Part shown: positions 24,361-32,157 of the stretch, one piece after another
Layout of the letters: the number at the start of each line of letters is the position of its first letter
Position numbering within the stretch: position 1 is the first letter of the stretch
Origin: a virus
IMG/VR virus record: IMGVR_UViG_3300022602_000192
Span: 1-41,487 of that record
DNA: 41,487 nucleotides
Reading direction: 5' to 3' (one strand)
The notes under the pieces: model-generated
Databases searched by the model: none
Told to the model about the DNA's origin: nothing
The model's input: only the letters and a program-made list of their open reading frames with translations
Program-made: the position numbers and the translations under genes

Positions 24361-25464
24361 ATGCAAAAAGTTCAAAGTTATTTATACCCTAATAGAGTTA
24401 TACTATTGGCTGATTTGGCGGGATTCACTGTGGAGAACAGAACTGTGTACGCAAGAACAATAAAAATTTATCAAGGTATCGATAATGTCATACAATTTGA
24501 CATACAGAATGCCGATCAAAAACATATCGATTTGACTACCTTGACAAATCTCAAAGTGAACATCATGGATGCTGGTGGCAAGGCTCTTGCTACTAGTCCT
24601 TACAATATGAGTTTGTTAACAAGTGCGACAGCAACAGGCGTAACTGTGAACGCTACTAGCGGAAAAAGTACAACAACAACGATTACAATTCCAACAGCCA
24701 ATATTTTGGGAAACGGATTCGCTGTTAATTATTTAATTAGTGGAACTAACATATCTGGACCAGTAACGGTAAGTGCCGTAAATGCAGATATTGATTCGGC
24801 TACTACTACATTAACTGTAACTTTTGCCAGCCAAACAGTAGCAGGTGCTACAGGTGTGAGTATTTCTAACGTCATTAAAGGACTAGCGAAAATTACTATT
24901 CCTTATGCAGATACTGCATCTTTATCGGCTCAGTATTTGACTTATAGTGTCACAGCTACTGATAACTCAGGAAATACAATTATACTTTATGCTGATAGTC
25001 AATTTGGTGGAAGCGGTAAGATACAGTTCCTAACCAATGCAACACCGCAAGCAAGAAAATCGATAACTTATGATAGTTTTGTAGGCGAAATTAATTTTAT
25101 GGGGAACGTTACGCAACATACACCTGCTATTCCTTGTAAATTCTACGAAGCGCAACCTACTCAAAGTATGAACTTTAGTGTTGTGCTTAATGGGTTTATT
25201 GGTAAAGTTTGGGTAGAGGCGACTGAAGACATGACTATTGCTGTTAGTTCGTGGACCAATGCTCCTCAACTAGTTACAGCAACTTACAATACTGCAACTA
25301 CAACAACTATACCATTTAATAATCTATCAGTCACCAGTACAGGCGGGCAGTATAACTACATGCGAGTTTGTTGGCAATATCCAGATGTTTGGCAATATGG
25401 TAGCCAACAAAATCCAACCCTTGTCTACGGTGCAGTTACCAAAGTAGTTGCAAGTTCTAACTAA
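24361..25464 (+). CDS. Virion structural protein, cyanophage type
   Basis: 367 residues. The N terminus (MQKVQSYLYPNRVILLADLA followed by KIYQGIDNVIQFDIQNADQK) is a signature I associate with an unnamed virion protein of cyanophage-like phages. The middle is Thr/Ser/Gly-rich beta structure (ITIPTANILGNG, LTVTFASQTVAG). The end (YNYMRVCWQYPDVWQYG) is aromatic. It is likely a tail or fibre-associated protein, flanked by a late promoter and then the gp61 promoter. Confidence 0.75.
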   Translation: MQKVQSYLYPNRVILLADLAGFTVENRTVYARTIKIYQGIDNVIQFDIQNADQKHIDLTTLTNLKVNIMDAGGKALATSPYNMSLLTSATATGVTVNATSGKSTTTTITIPTANILGNGFAVNYLISGTNISGPVTVSAVNADIDSATTTLTVTFASQTVAGATGVSISNVIKGLAKITIPYADTASLSAQYLTYSVTATDNSGNTIILYADSQFGGSGKIQFLTNATPQARKSITYDSFVGEINFMGNVTQHTPAIPCKFYEAQPTQSMNFSVVLNGFIGKVWVEATEDMTIAVSSWTNAPQLVTATYNTATTTTIPFNNLSVTSTGGQYNYMRVCWQYPDVWQYGSQQNPTLVYGAVTKVVASSN

Positions 25465-25477
25465 AATCTGCTATAAT
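25448..25477 (+). promoter_or_regulatory. Extended -10 sigma-70-like promoter for gp61
   Basis: TTGCAA (25448-25453), an 18-nt spacer and TGCTATAAT (25469-25477), which is an extended -10. The gp61 ATG at 25483 begins 5 nt after TATAAT, again predicting a leaderless mRNA. The -35 lies inside the end of the upstream virion gene. Confidence 0.7.
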
Positions 25478-25482
25478 TAGAC

Positions 25483-26448
25483 ATGAGTCTAATTGCGGAT
25501 ACACTATTACAATATCTTCCGGGCAAACGTAAACATACTCCAAGCGGTTGGATAGGGTTTAATGCTGTCTGCTGTGATGACAAAAGACAGCGTGGTGGAT
25601 TTATTGTCAACGGCGGCGATGCTGTTAGTTATCATTGTTTTAATTGCGGATTCAAATGTTCATGGCAACCAGGTCGCCATATCAGCAAGAAGATGAATCA
25701 ATTTATGCGTGATTTATCTATACCCGATGATGTTATTAGCCAACTTAGGCTAGAAGCACTTAGACTAGATCAAAACAATACCGCAGAAGTCCGCTCAATA
25801 GTTCCTAAATTTGATATCAGGGCATTGCCCATGGACAGTCAATTGATTACAGACTTGCTAAACGATCCTCCAGAAAAACTTATACCTGTATTAGAATACA
25901 TGGTTAGTAGAAAAATTTATCCTGAAGATTTTCCTTTCTATTGGACTCCTAAAGTTGGATTTAGCAACAGACTTATTATTCCATTTTTGTTTAATAATGA
26001 AATTGTAGGGTGGACTGCCCGAGCTGTTAATGATGCTACTCCTAAATACTTGTCAGAGCAACAGCCTGGTTATGTGTTTAATTTAGATCGTCAGCGGAAT
26101 GATAGAGAGTTCGTAATTATTAGCGAAGGTCCCTTCGATGCGCTAAGTATTGACGGATGTGCTTTGCTTGGAGCAGAGATTAAAGATAGTCAAAATTGGT
26201 TACTAAAACAACTAGGCAAAGAAATTGTACTAGTCCCAGACAGAGATGAAGCAGGTAAAGCAACCTTAGAGCAAGCCTTAGAATTAGGTTGGGCGATTAG
26301 TATGCCTGATTGGCCCAAGGGCATTAAAGATATTAATGATGCTGTGGTTAAACTAGGTAAACTAGCTACCATGTGGTTAATAATATCTGCTAAAGAATCA
26401 AACAATCTTAAGATACAATTGAGAGCAAAAAAATGGTTCAACGAATAA
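25483..26448 (+). CDS. gp61: DNA primase gp61
   Basis: 321 residues. Makes RNA primers for lagging-strand synthesis with gp41. The N-terminal zinc-binding region has Cys30/31 and CFNCGF (C52, C55). The TOPRIM domain has VIISEGPFDALS with Glu215 and VLVPDRDEAGK with D253 and D255. Length is close to T4 gp61 (342 aa). Helicase gp41 is two genes downstream. The 38-residue ORF starts inside its end. Confidence 0.95.
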   Translation: MSLIADTLLQYLPGKRKHTPSGWIGFNAVCCDDKRQRGGFIVNGGDAVSYHCFNCGFKCSWQPGRHISKKMNQFMRDLSIPDDVISQLRLEALRLDQNNTAEVRSIVPKFDIRALPMDSQLITDLLNDPPEKLIPVLEYMVSRKIYPEDFPFYWTPKVGFSNRLIIPFLFNNEIVGWTARAVNDATPKYLSEQQPGYVFNLDRQRNDREFVIISEGPFDALSIDGCALLGAEIKDSQNWLLKQLGKEIVLVPDRDEAGKATLEQALELGWAISMPDWPKGIKDINDAVVKLGKLATMWLIISAKESNNLKIQLRAKKWFNE

Positions 26449-26549
26449 TTAACTTTATTTTATCACCGTGGCGAATGTGGCAAGAACGCCGAGCATTTAA
26501 ACGTCGACTGGAAGAATTGCGGAAACGTGATCCTTTTATTTACAAATGA
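26433..26549 (+). CDS. 38-residue basic protein between gp61 and carbamoyltransferase
   Basis: A very short gene overlooked by a length cutoff. ATG 26433 overlaps the last codons of gp61, and TGA 26547-26549 overlaps the next start as ATGA. It encodes an amphipathic, aromatic and Arg-rich peptide, beginning MVQRIINFILSPWRMWQERR and ending in RKRDPFIYK. The perfect coupling on both sides and a composition I associate with small proteins of related phages support it as real. A hydrophobic first helix suggests membrane or protein association; function unknown. Confidence 0.75.
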   Translation: MVQRIINFILSPWRMWQERRAFKRRLEELRKRDPFIYK

Positions 26550-28015
26550 TTAGTTGGGGCATATCCGGTAACAGCCACGATGCGGCACTGGCCGTATTTC
26601 TTGACGAGAAATTAGCATTTGCTAGCCATAGCGAAAGATTTAGCAGAATAAAAAATGATAGAGATCTCAATAGGGACATAGTTGCTTATGCTAAACGTTT
26701 TGGTTCTCCTGATAAAATTTATTGGTATGAAAAACCATTCAAAAAAACACTACGCCAATTATTTGCAGGGCAAGGATGGAAGCGCAGAGATAACGATATT
26801 GACATTTATATGGCTCGATATGAGATTGATGCTCCTATTGTTTATACTGATCATCATCATAGTCATGCGGCCGCTGGATACTATACAAGTGGATTCAATG
26901 ATGCATGTGTCTTAGTCATAGACGCAATTGGCGAGTTTGAAACCATGACCATATGGCAAGGCGCTGGAACTAAACTTAAGAAATTATGGAGCAGGAGTTA
27001 CCCACATAGCGTTGGACTTTTTTATTCTGCCATGACTCAACGTATAGGATTGAAACCCAACGAAGATGAATACATTACAATGGGTATGGCAGCTTATGGA
27101 GAACATAAAGACTATCTCCATTCTATGATGACAGACTTCATCAAAGACAGCGAAGAATTTAAGTTTAAGAAAAATCTACACAGAGGATGTCAGGATTGGC
27201 GGCCAGATTTAACTGTCGCTGACAGTTTTGAAATAGCGGCTAGTACACAACTAATGTATGAAATCTTATTCCGTAGTGCATTAGAAAAAGCAAAATCGTT
27301 GTCTAAGAGTAAAAATCTAGTACTCATGGGAGGATGTGCATTAAACTGCCTAGCTAATAGGTTTACTGGGGTTTACTTTGACAAAACGTGGATTTATCCT
27401 AATCCCGGAGATGCAGGTAGTGCCATTGGAGCAGTACTAGCACATAACCCGCATTGGAAGGATTATACTGATTGGAGTAATAATTTCTTAGGATACGATA
27501 TGGGTTATCGGACAACTGATGAAGAAATTGTTAGCTATTTAGAAGATCATAAAATATGTGGTGTTGCCCGTGGACCAGCAGAGTTCGGGCCACGTGCATT
27601 AGGCAATAGAAGTTTATTAGCAGATCCCCGCGGAGAAAATATAAAGGACCAAGTAAATGCAATCAAACAACGACAACAATTTAGACCATTTGCACCAGCG
27701 ATACTCGAAGAGCTTGTTGATGAGTATTTTATTATGCCTCGTGGCTGGAGTGATAGTAGGTATATGCAAGTTGTCGCTAGTTTACGGAATCCTGAGCTTT
27801 ATCCTGCTGTCGTGCATCGTGACGGAAGTTCACGTGTACAGACTGTTCCGCAAGATGGAAGTGCTTTCAGAAAACTCTTAGAACTTTGGTATGCTCGAAC
27901 TGGATGCCCTATGTTGTTAAACACCAGTCTAAACATTAAAGGACAACCAATGGTTAATGATCATACCGATGCTCGAAACTTTGAACGCCATTACGGTGTT
28001 AAAGTGTTTAATTAA
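26546..28015 (+). CDS. Carbamoyltransferase (NodU/CmcH family)
   Basis: 489 residues. Transfers a carbamoyl group from carbamoyl phosphate via ATP to a hydroxyl group. The N-terminal Kae1-like domain shows GISGNSHDAALAVF, ERFSRIKND, DHHHSHAAAGYY with its metal-binding His cluster (about 102-109), and DEYITMGMAAYG. MGGCALNCLAN and NPGDAGSAIGA complete it. The C-terminal domain shows RGPAEFGPRALGNRS and RPFAPAIL. All signature parts are present. It sits between primase and helicase genes, unusual for a small-molecule tailoring enzyme, so a DNA or nucleotide acceptor is worth considering. Confidence 0.92.
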   Translation: MISWGISGNSHDAALAVFLDEKLAFASHSERFSRIKNDRDLNRDIVAYAKRFGSPDKIYWYEKPFKKTLRQLFAGQGWKRRDNDIDIYMARYEIDAPIVYTDHHHSHAAAGYYTSGFNDACVLVIDAIGEFETMTIWQGAGTKLKKLWSRSYPHSVGLFYSAMTQRIGLKPNEDEYITMGMAAYGEHKDYLHSMMTDFIKDSEEFKFKKNLHRGCQDWRPDLTVADSFEIAASTQLMYEILFRSALEKAKSLSKSKNLVLMGGCALNCLANRFTGVYFDKTWIYPNPGDAGSAIGAVLAHNPHWKDYTDWSNNFLGYDMGYRTTDEEIVSYLEDHKICGVARGPAEFGPRALGNRSLLADPRGENIKDQVNAIKQRQQFRPFAPAILEELVDEYFIMPRGWSDSRYMQVVASLRNPELYPAVVHRDGSSRVQTVPQDGSAFRKLLELWYARTGCPMLLNTSLNIKGQPMVNDHTDARNFERHYGVKVFN

Positions 28016-28016
28016 A

Positions 28017-28025
28017 TGTTACAAT
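28017..28025 (+). promoter_or_regulatory. Extended -10 element before gp41
   Basis: TGTTACAAT fits TGn-TATAAT with one mismatch. The gp41 ATG at 28033 follows 7 nt after it, so the transcript would be leaderless. A -35 match is weak (TGTTAA, 27997-28002, 17-nt spacer). Confidence 0.45.
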
Positions 28026-28032
28026 AGAATAT

Positions 28033-29466
28033 ATGCCACAAAATACAGATTACGGTTACGATATACAAAAATTATACTTAGAAATGATGCTAGCAGATGC
28101 GGCAACATTTGTTCGTTGTCAAAGCATTTTTGATGCAAGTCTATTTGATAGACGACTACAAGCACCTGCAGAATTTATGAACAAGTATGTTGAGGATCAC
28201 AATGTCATGCCCACACAAGACATTGTAAATGCCGCCACAGGCAGTGATTTTAAGGTTTCAACAGACTTACGTGAAGAACATTTTGATTGGTTGCTAACAG
28301 ACTTTGAAACATTTATTCGACACAAGGGTTTAGAAAAAGCCATCTTGGAATCAGCAGACTTGCTTGAAAAAGGTGAGTACGGTCCGGTGGAAGAAATGAT
28401 TAAAAAAGCAGTACAAGTGGGCTTAACCAAGGACATGGGTACTGATTATTTCTTAGATCCTCGGGCTCGATTAATGCGTATCAAGGACAATAACGGACAG
28501 GTGTCTACTGGTTGGAAAGCCATGGATGACAAATTGTTTGGCGGTATGAATCGAGGTGAGTTGAATATTTTTGCTGGCGGATCGGGTGCTGGAAAATCAC
28601 TATTTTTAGCAAATTTAGGTATCAATTGGGCGTTAGCAGGACTTAATGTTGTATACCTAACATTAGAACTTTCAGAGGAACTAGTGTCTATGCGTATGGA
28701 TGCAATGGTAACTGGAATGGCCACTAGAGAGATTTTTAAGAACATCGATGACGTCGAAATGAAAGTTAAGATGGTAGGTAAAAAATCTGGTTCTTATCAG
28801 GTAAAATACATGCCAAGTGGTAAAACTGCCAATGATATCCGCAGTTATTTAAAAGAGTATGAAATCAAAACTAATCGCAAAGTTGACGTATTGTTAGTTG
28901 ACTATTTAGACTTGCTAATGCCGCAATCGAAGAAAATTAGTCCAGCAGACTTGTTTATTAAAGACAAATATGTATCCGAAGAATTGCGAAATTTAGCAGT
29001 AGAAAAGAACTGTGTGTTTGTAACTGCGGCACAGTTGAATCGTGGTGCTGTTGAAGAAGTTGAGTTCGATCACAGTCATATCTCGGGCGGTTTAAGTAAG
29101 ATTCAAACAGCAGATAACGTGTTTGGTATCTTTACGTCACGTGCTATGCGTGAACGTGGGCGTTATCAAATTCAGCTGATGAAAACTCGCTCATCGAGCG
29201 GTGTTGGTATGAAGATTGATTTAGAATTTAATATCGACAGCCTACGCATCACTGACTTGGCTGAAGAAGAAGGTTATGGAAATCATAACAGTCAAAGTGC
29301 AGGATCAACATTGCTCAATAGCATCAAGCAACGTCAAACTGTTAATGCATCAACTGGTGAAATAACTGATCCAATGGCAGGTGTTGCTGTACCAAAAGTC
29401 AAGGCTAATGTCGAGTCTAGCAAGCTAAGAGAACTACTCAACAACTTGCCTGGCGACGATATCTAA
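28033..29466 (+). CDS. gp41: Replicative DNA helicase gp41
   Basis: 477 residues, DnaB-like superfamily 4. It unwinds the fork as a hexamer and partners with gp61. An N-terminal helical domain (~1-130) precedes the RecA-like core: Walker A GGSGAGKS (about 182-189), a glutamate segment LTLELSEELV, Walker B VDVLLVDYLDLL, and TAAQLNRG plus HISGGLSKIQTAD downstream. Length matches T4 gp41 (475 aa). All ATPase motifs are intact. Confidence 0.96.
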   Translation: MPQNTDYGYDIQKLYLEMMLADAATFVRCQSIFDASLFDRRLQAPAEFMNKYVEDHNVMPTQDIVNAATGSDFKVSTDLREEHFDWLLTDFETFIRHKGLEKAILESADLLEKGEYGPVEEMIKKAVQVGLTKDMGTDYFLDPRARLMRIKDNNGQVSTGWKAMDDKLFGGMNRGELNIFAGGSGAGKSLFLANLGINWALAGLNVVYLTLELSEELVSMRMDAMVTGMATREIFKNIDDVEMKVKMVGKKSGSYQVKYMPSGKTANDIRSYLKEYEIKTNRKVDVLLVDYLDLLMPQSKKISPADLFIKDKYVSEELRNLAVEKNCVFVTAAQLNRGAVEEVEFDHSHISGGLSKIQTADNVFGIFTSRAMRERGRYQIQLMKTRSSSGVGMKIDLEFNIDSLRITDLAEEEGYGNHNSQSAGSTLLNSIKQRQTVNASTGEITDPMAGVAVPKVKANVESSKLRELLNNLPGDDI

Positions 29467-29500
29467 GCATTTTTTAGACAAAGAGATAAGTACGTATATA

Positions 29501-29944
29501 ATGGAACTCTATCACTTACGCTCAATTGATGACCCTTTGGCTCGAGTAGTCAAGGATGACCCAGTACGTCCTCATATTCCATTAGAACAGCGCATCAATG
29601 ATGCCGCTGAGATTCTGATCCTTAAAGCCGGAGAAGAGATTCTAGCGGCTACTTGTTTGCAATGGCTAGCTGATATTCCTAAATCTGAAGAAGATTTAGT
29701 CAATATGAGCAAAGAGAAAAATACCGCAGTATTTTACACTATTTGGAGTTACAGTCCAGGTGCAGGACAAACTCTAATTAAAAAAGCCGCAGAATGGATC
29801 TTAGGTGAGCATAAAGATGTTAAAAACATCGTTACACTAAGTCCACAAACTCCTATGGCCCGCAGATTTCATTTAAAAAACGGCGCTACAGTACACAAAG
29901 AAAACGAAACTACTGTTAATTACCGTTACTACCACAAAGAGTAA
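29501..29944 (+). CDS. GNAT-like protein resembling malonyl-CoA decarboxylase core
   Basis: 147 residues. It has an AVFYTIWSYSPGAGQTLIKK segment followed by IVTLSPQTPMARRFHLKNGA, and an upstream PVRPHIPLEQRINDAAEILI segment. These mirror the order of motifs in the malonyl-CoA decarboxylase catalytic GNAT domain (HPAVPL..., AIFYSIS...GL...LIKRV, TLSPIPGF). The similarity is by pattern only. It may be an acyltransferase-fold protein without the decarboxylase activity. Location right after gp41 is typical of conserved phage unknowns. Confidence 0.5.
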   Translation: MELYHLRSIDDPLARVVKDDPVRPHIPLEQRINDAAEILILKAGEEILAATCLQWLADIPKSEEDLVNMSKEKNTAVFYTIWSYSPGAGQTLIKKAAEWILGEHKDVKNIVTLSPQTPMARRFHLKNGATVHKENETTVNYRYYHKE

Positions 29945-29950
29945 AAACGG

Positions 29951-29978
29951 GTAAATACTAGTTATATAGGACTAGTAT
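29951..29978 (+). promoter_or_regulatory. Late promoter variant overlapping a ribosome-site hairpin
   Basis: GTAAATA (29951-29957) is a late-element variant. The sequence ATACTAGT (29955-29962) pairs with ACTAGTAT (29971-29978) over an 8-nt loop (TATATAGG) that contains the only ribosome-site-like bases before the ATG at 29983. If the start site lies downstream of 29957+5 the left arm would not be in the RNA, so the hairpin may act only in longer transcripts. Confidence 0.4.
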
Positions 29979-29982
29979 TGCC

Positions 29983-31062
29983 ATGAGCAAAAGTGTACAC
30001 AGCGTTAAATTAATCCCCTATGATTCAGTAGATTTAGATAGATTATCGTACACCAACGGCGATATAGTTTACGATGTAACAAATGGTTGTCTTCGTATAA
30101 TGGACGGTGTTACACAAGGCGGAACTAAAATTGCTAGCCAACCGTTTGTAACTAATTCATTAGCCGCATACGCTACAACTTCTACACTTTCTACCGCAAT
30201 TTCTACAGAAGTTACCAACAGAAATAATGCAATCAGCACAGCGTTAAATTCGTATGTAACAAGTTCAAGTTTAACCACGACATTAAGTTCTTATGCAACT
30301 ACAGCAAGTTTAAGTTCATACGCTACTCTTACAACTCCAACATTTCAAACGTATATCGACGGTAGTGCAACATTTACCGCATTTGCGTCTCCTACATCAC
30401 TGAAAATCGGAGGCGAATCAGTTACAAGTGGGCAGTTGTTTAGCTATACCAGTGCCAGAAGTGCTACTAATCTAAATATCCAATTTGCTAACAATCTCAG
30501 CGGAGGTGCCGGTTCGTCACTTTACGCTGGTATGTTCATGAACGCTGGTGATAATACCACTGTGAGGATTGGTGACTTTGCAGGTACCAGTCAAAATATT
30601 AATATTGGTTACCAAAGCAAAGCAGGACAGATAATTAATATAGGTACTAATCTAACTGGGGGTACTGGAACTCAAGTTATGAATATTGGCACTAATAATA
30701 CCGGTATTACTCAAACTTTCGGTATGGCGAATTTTACTGGAAATAATTCAACTGTTGGAATTGGACAATTCAGTGGAACTAATCAAGCGATAACTATCGG
30801 AGGACCGGGTGCTGGTATTAATCAAATTATTAACATTGGCCAAAGTGCTGGGGCAGGGCAATATATCTTCCTAGGAGCATATCCTGCCGCAAATCAAACT
30901 ATCAATATTGGAAGCTCTGGTGGAACTGGGCAAACTATTAGTATTGGTGAAAATTCTGGAGCAGGGCAAACTATTAGTATTGGCAGCACGACCGGTATTA
31001 CAAAAATTAACGGTATAAACATCAAAACATTTGCAATAGCAATGGGTGCCGCGTTAAGTTAA
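29983..31062 (+). CDS. Fibre-like virion protein with glycine-rich INIG repeats
   Basis: 359 residues. N-terminal LSYTNGDIVYDVTNGCLRIM resembles fibre base domains. A Ser/Thr-rich coiled region (ATTSTLSTAISTEVTNRNNA) follows. The C-terminal half has many short repeats of INIG-x3-GAGQ type (IINIGQSAGAGQ, TINIGSSGGTGQ, TISIGENSGAGQ), a beta-helix or triple-beta-prism signature of tail fibres. The very end, KTFAIAMGAALS, parallels the next gene's end. Probably a receptor-facing or decorating fibre. Confidence 0.75.
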   Translation: MSKSVHSVKLIPYDSVDLDRLSYTNGDIVYDVTNGCLRIMDGVTQGGTKIASQPFVTNSLAAYATTSTLSTAISTEVTNRNNAISTALNSYVTSSSLTTTLSSYATTASLSSYATLTTPTFQTYIDGSATFTAFASPTSLKIGGESVTSGQLFSYTSARSATNLNIQFANNLSGGAGSSLYAGMFMNAGDNTTVRIGDFAGTSQNINIGYQSKAGQIINIGTNLTGGTGTQVMNIGTNNTGITQTFGMANFTGNNSTVGIGQFSGTNQAITIGGPGAGINQIINIGQSAGAGQYIFLGAYPAANQTINIGSSGGTGQTISIGENSGAGQTISIGSTTGITKINGINIKTFAIAMGAALS

Positions 31063-31064
31063 CG

Positions 31065-31071
31065 ATAAATA
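31065..31071 (+). promoter_or_regulatory. Late promoter element
   Basis: ATAAATA preceded by CG, 19 nt before the ATG at 31091, with a CAAGGAC ribosome site between them. Confidence 0.6.
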
Positions 31072-31090
31072 TAGGCAAGCAAGGACAAAT

Positions 31091-32128
31091 ATGGCAAATA
31101 CGCAGATATTATTAAGAAGAGATACAGCCGCAAACTGGGCAAGTGTTAACCCCATATTAGGTCCCGGTGAACTTGCTATAGAGCAAGATACACAGCTTTT
31201 TAAATTTGGTGATGGTGTAACACGTTATAACAGTTTACCACGCCCTGCGGTCTATGCAACACCAACGGCAGCCAGTGCGTTAACTGGTACAAGTTTACCA
31301 TTAAATATCGTTTCTAGTTCGTTAACAACTGTAGGCACACTTAGTTCGTTAACTGTAAATGGAGCAATGACTGTTACTAGTCCTAACGTTATTTCTGGAA
31401 AAATATCAAACGCTACTTTTGCCGACAGCGCCGGTACTGCTAGCACAGCTGGATCTGCTACTACTGCTACTACCGCTTCAACTGTAGCAGGACCAATTGG
31501 CGGAACTGACAATGCTATCGTATTTTTGAAAGCTAATAATACCTTAGGATTCATACCTAATCCTGGAGCGGCAACAGGAGTGTTTTTAGAGTGGACAGGC
31601 AGTGCATTTAGCTGGGCAAATAGTCCAGCACCTAGTGCTAGCACAATATCAGGAACTACATTAAACAGCACTATTGTTAACAGTAGTTTAACCGCAGTTG
31701 GTACTATTGCTACTGGAGTATGGAATGGTACACCAATAAGTATATCATACGGTGGAACTGGGGCAACTTCAGCTAGCGCCGCATTAACAGCATTAGGTGC
31801 GGCACCTGCGGCAGGATCTACAAGCATTACAACAATTGGTACACTATCATCTTTAACTATTAGTGGTACCACAGACGGCAGTTATAGCAATAGCACAGGA
31901 TTTGGAACAATTACGACACAAGGCGGTGTTTACATGGCAAAAGGTGCTTATGTAGGTACTACTATTACTGTAGCAGGCACTACTGCATCTACAAGTTCAA
32001 TTACAGGCGCCCTAACAGTAGCAGGCGGTGTCGGTGTTGCAGGCAACGTTAATGTTGCTGGAAATTTATATGTTGGCGGGTCAAGCATTAAATCTTTAGC
32101 TCTTGCTTTCGCTGCCGCTATGAGCTAA
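31091..32128 (+). CDS. Fibre protein with tropism-determinant-type N terminus
   Basis: 345 residues. The N terminus, MANTQILLRRDTAANWASVN followed by GELAIEQDTQLFKFGDGVTRYNSLP (pieces shown separately), is the common phage fibre/hyaluronidase N-terminal module seen in many fibre proteins (Mtd_N type). The rest is low-complexity Ser/Thr/Ala/Gly beta repeats (TVGTLSSLTVNG, TIGTLSSLTISG, ITGALTVAGGVGVAGNV). The C-terminal KSLALAFAAAMS resembles the preceding gene's tail. A host-binding fibre is the most likely role. Confidence 0.8.
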   Translation: MANTQILLRRDTAANWASVNPILGPGELAIEQDTQLFKFGDGVTRYNSLPRPAVYATPTAASALTGTSLPLNIVSSSLTTVGTLSSLTVNGAMTVTSPNVISGKISNATFADSAGTASTAGSATTATTASTVAGPIGGTDNAIVFLKANNTLGFIPNPGAATGVFLEWTGSAFSWANSPAPSASTISGTTLNSTIVNSSLTAVGTIATGVWNGTPISISYGGTGATSASAALTALGAAPAAGSTSITTIGTLSSLTISGTTDGSYSNSTGFGTITTQGGVYMAKGAYVGTTITVAGTTASTSSITGALTVAGGVGVAGNVNVAGNLYVGGSSIKSLALAFAAAMS

Positions 32129-32131
32129 AAG

Positions 32132-32138
32132 ATAAATA
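32132..32138 (+). promoter_or_regulatory. Late promoter element for the 1853-aa gene
   Basis: ATAAATA lies 4 nt after the fibre stop codon and 19 nt before the ATG at 32158, with an ACGGAGAA ribosome site in between. Confidence 0.62.
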
Positions 32139-32157
32139 TAAAACCACGGAGAATTAA

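Noticed and set aside
31252-31872. A 206-codon leftward ORF antisense to the fibre gene
   Set aside because: It mirrors low-complexity Thr/Ser/Ala codons of the fibre and has no promoter or ribosome site of its own.
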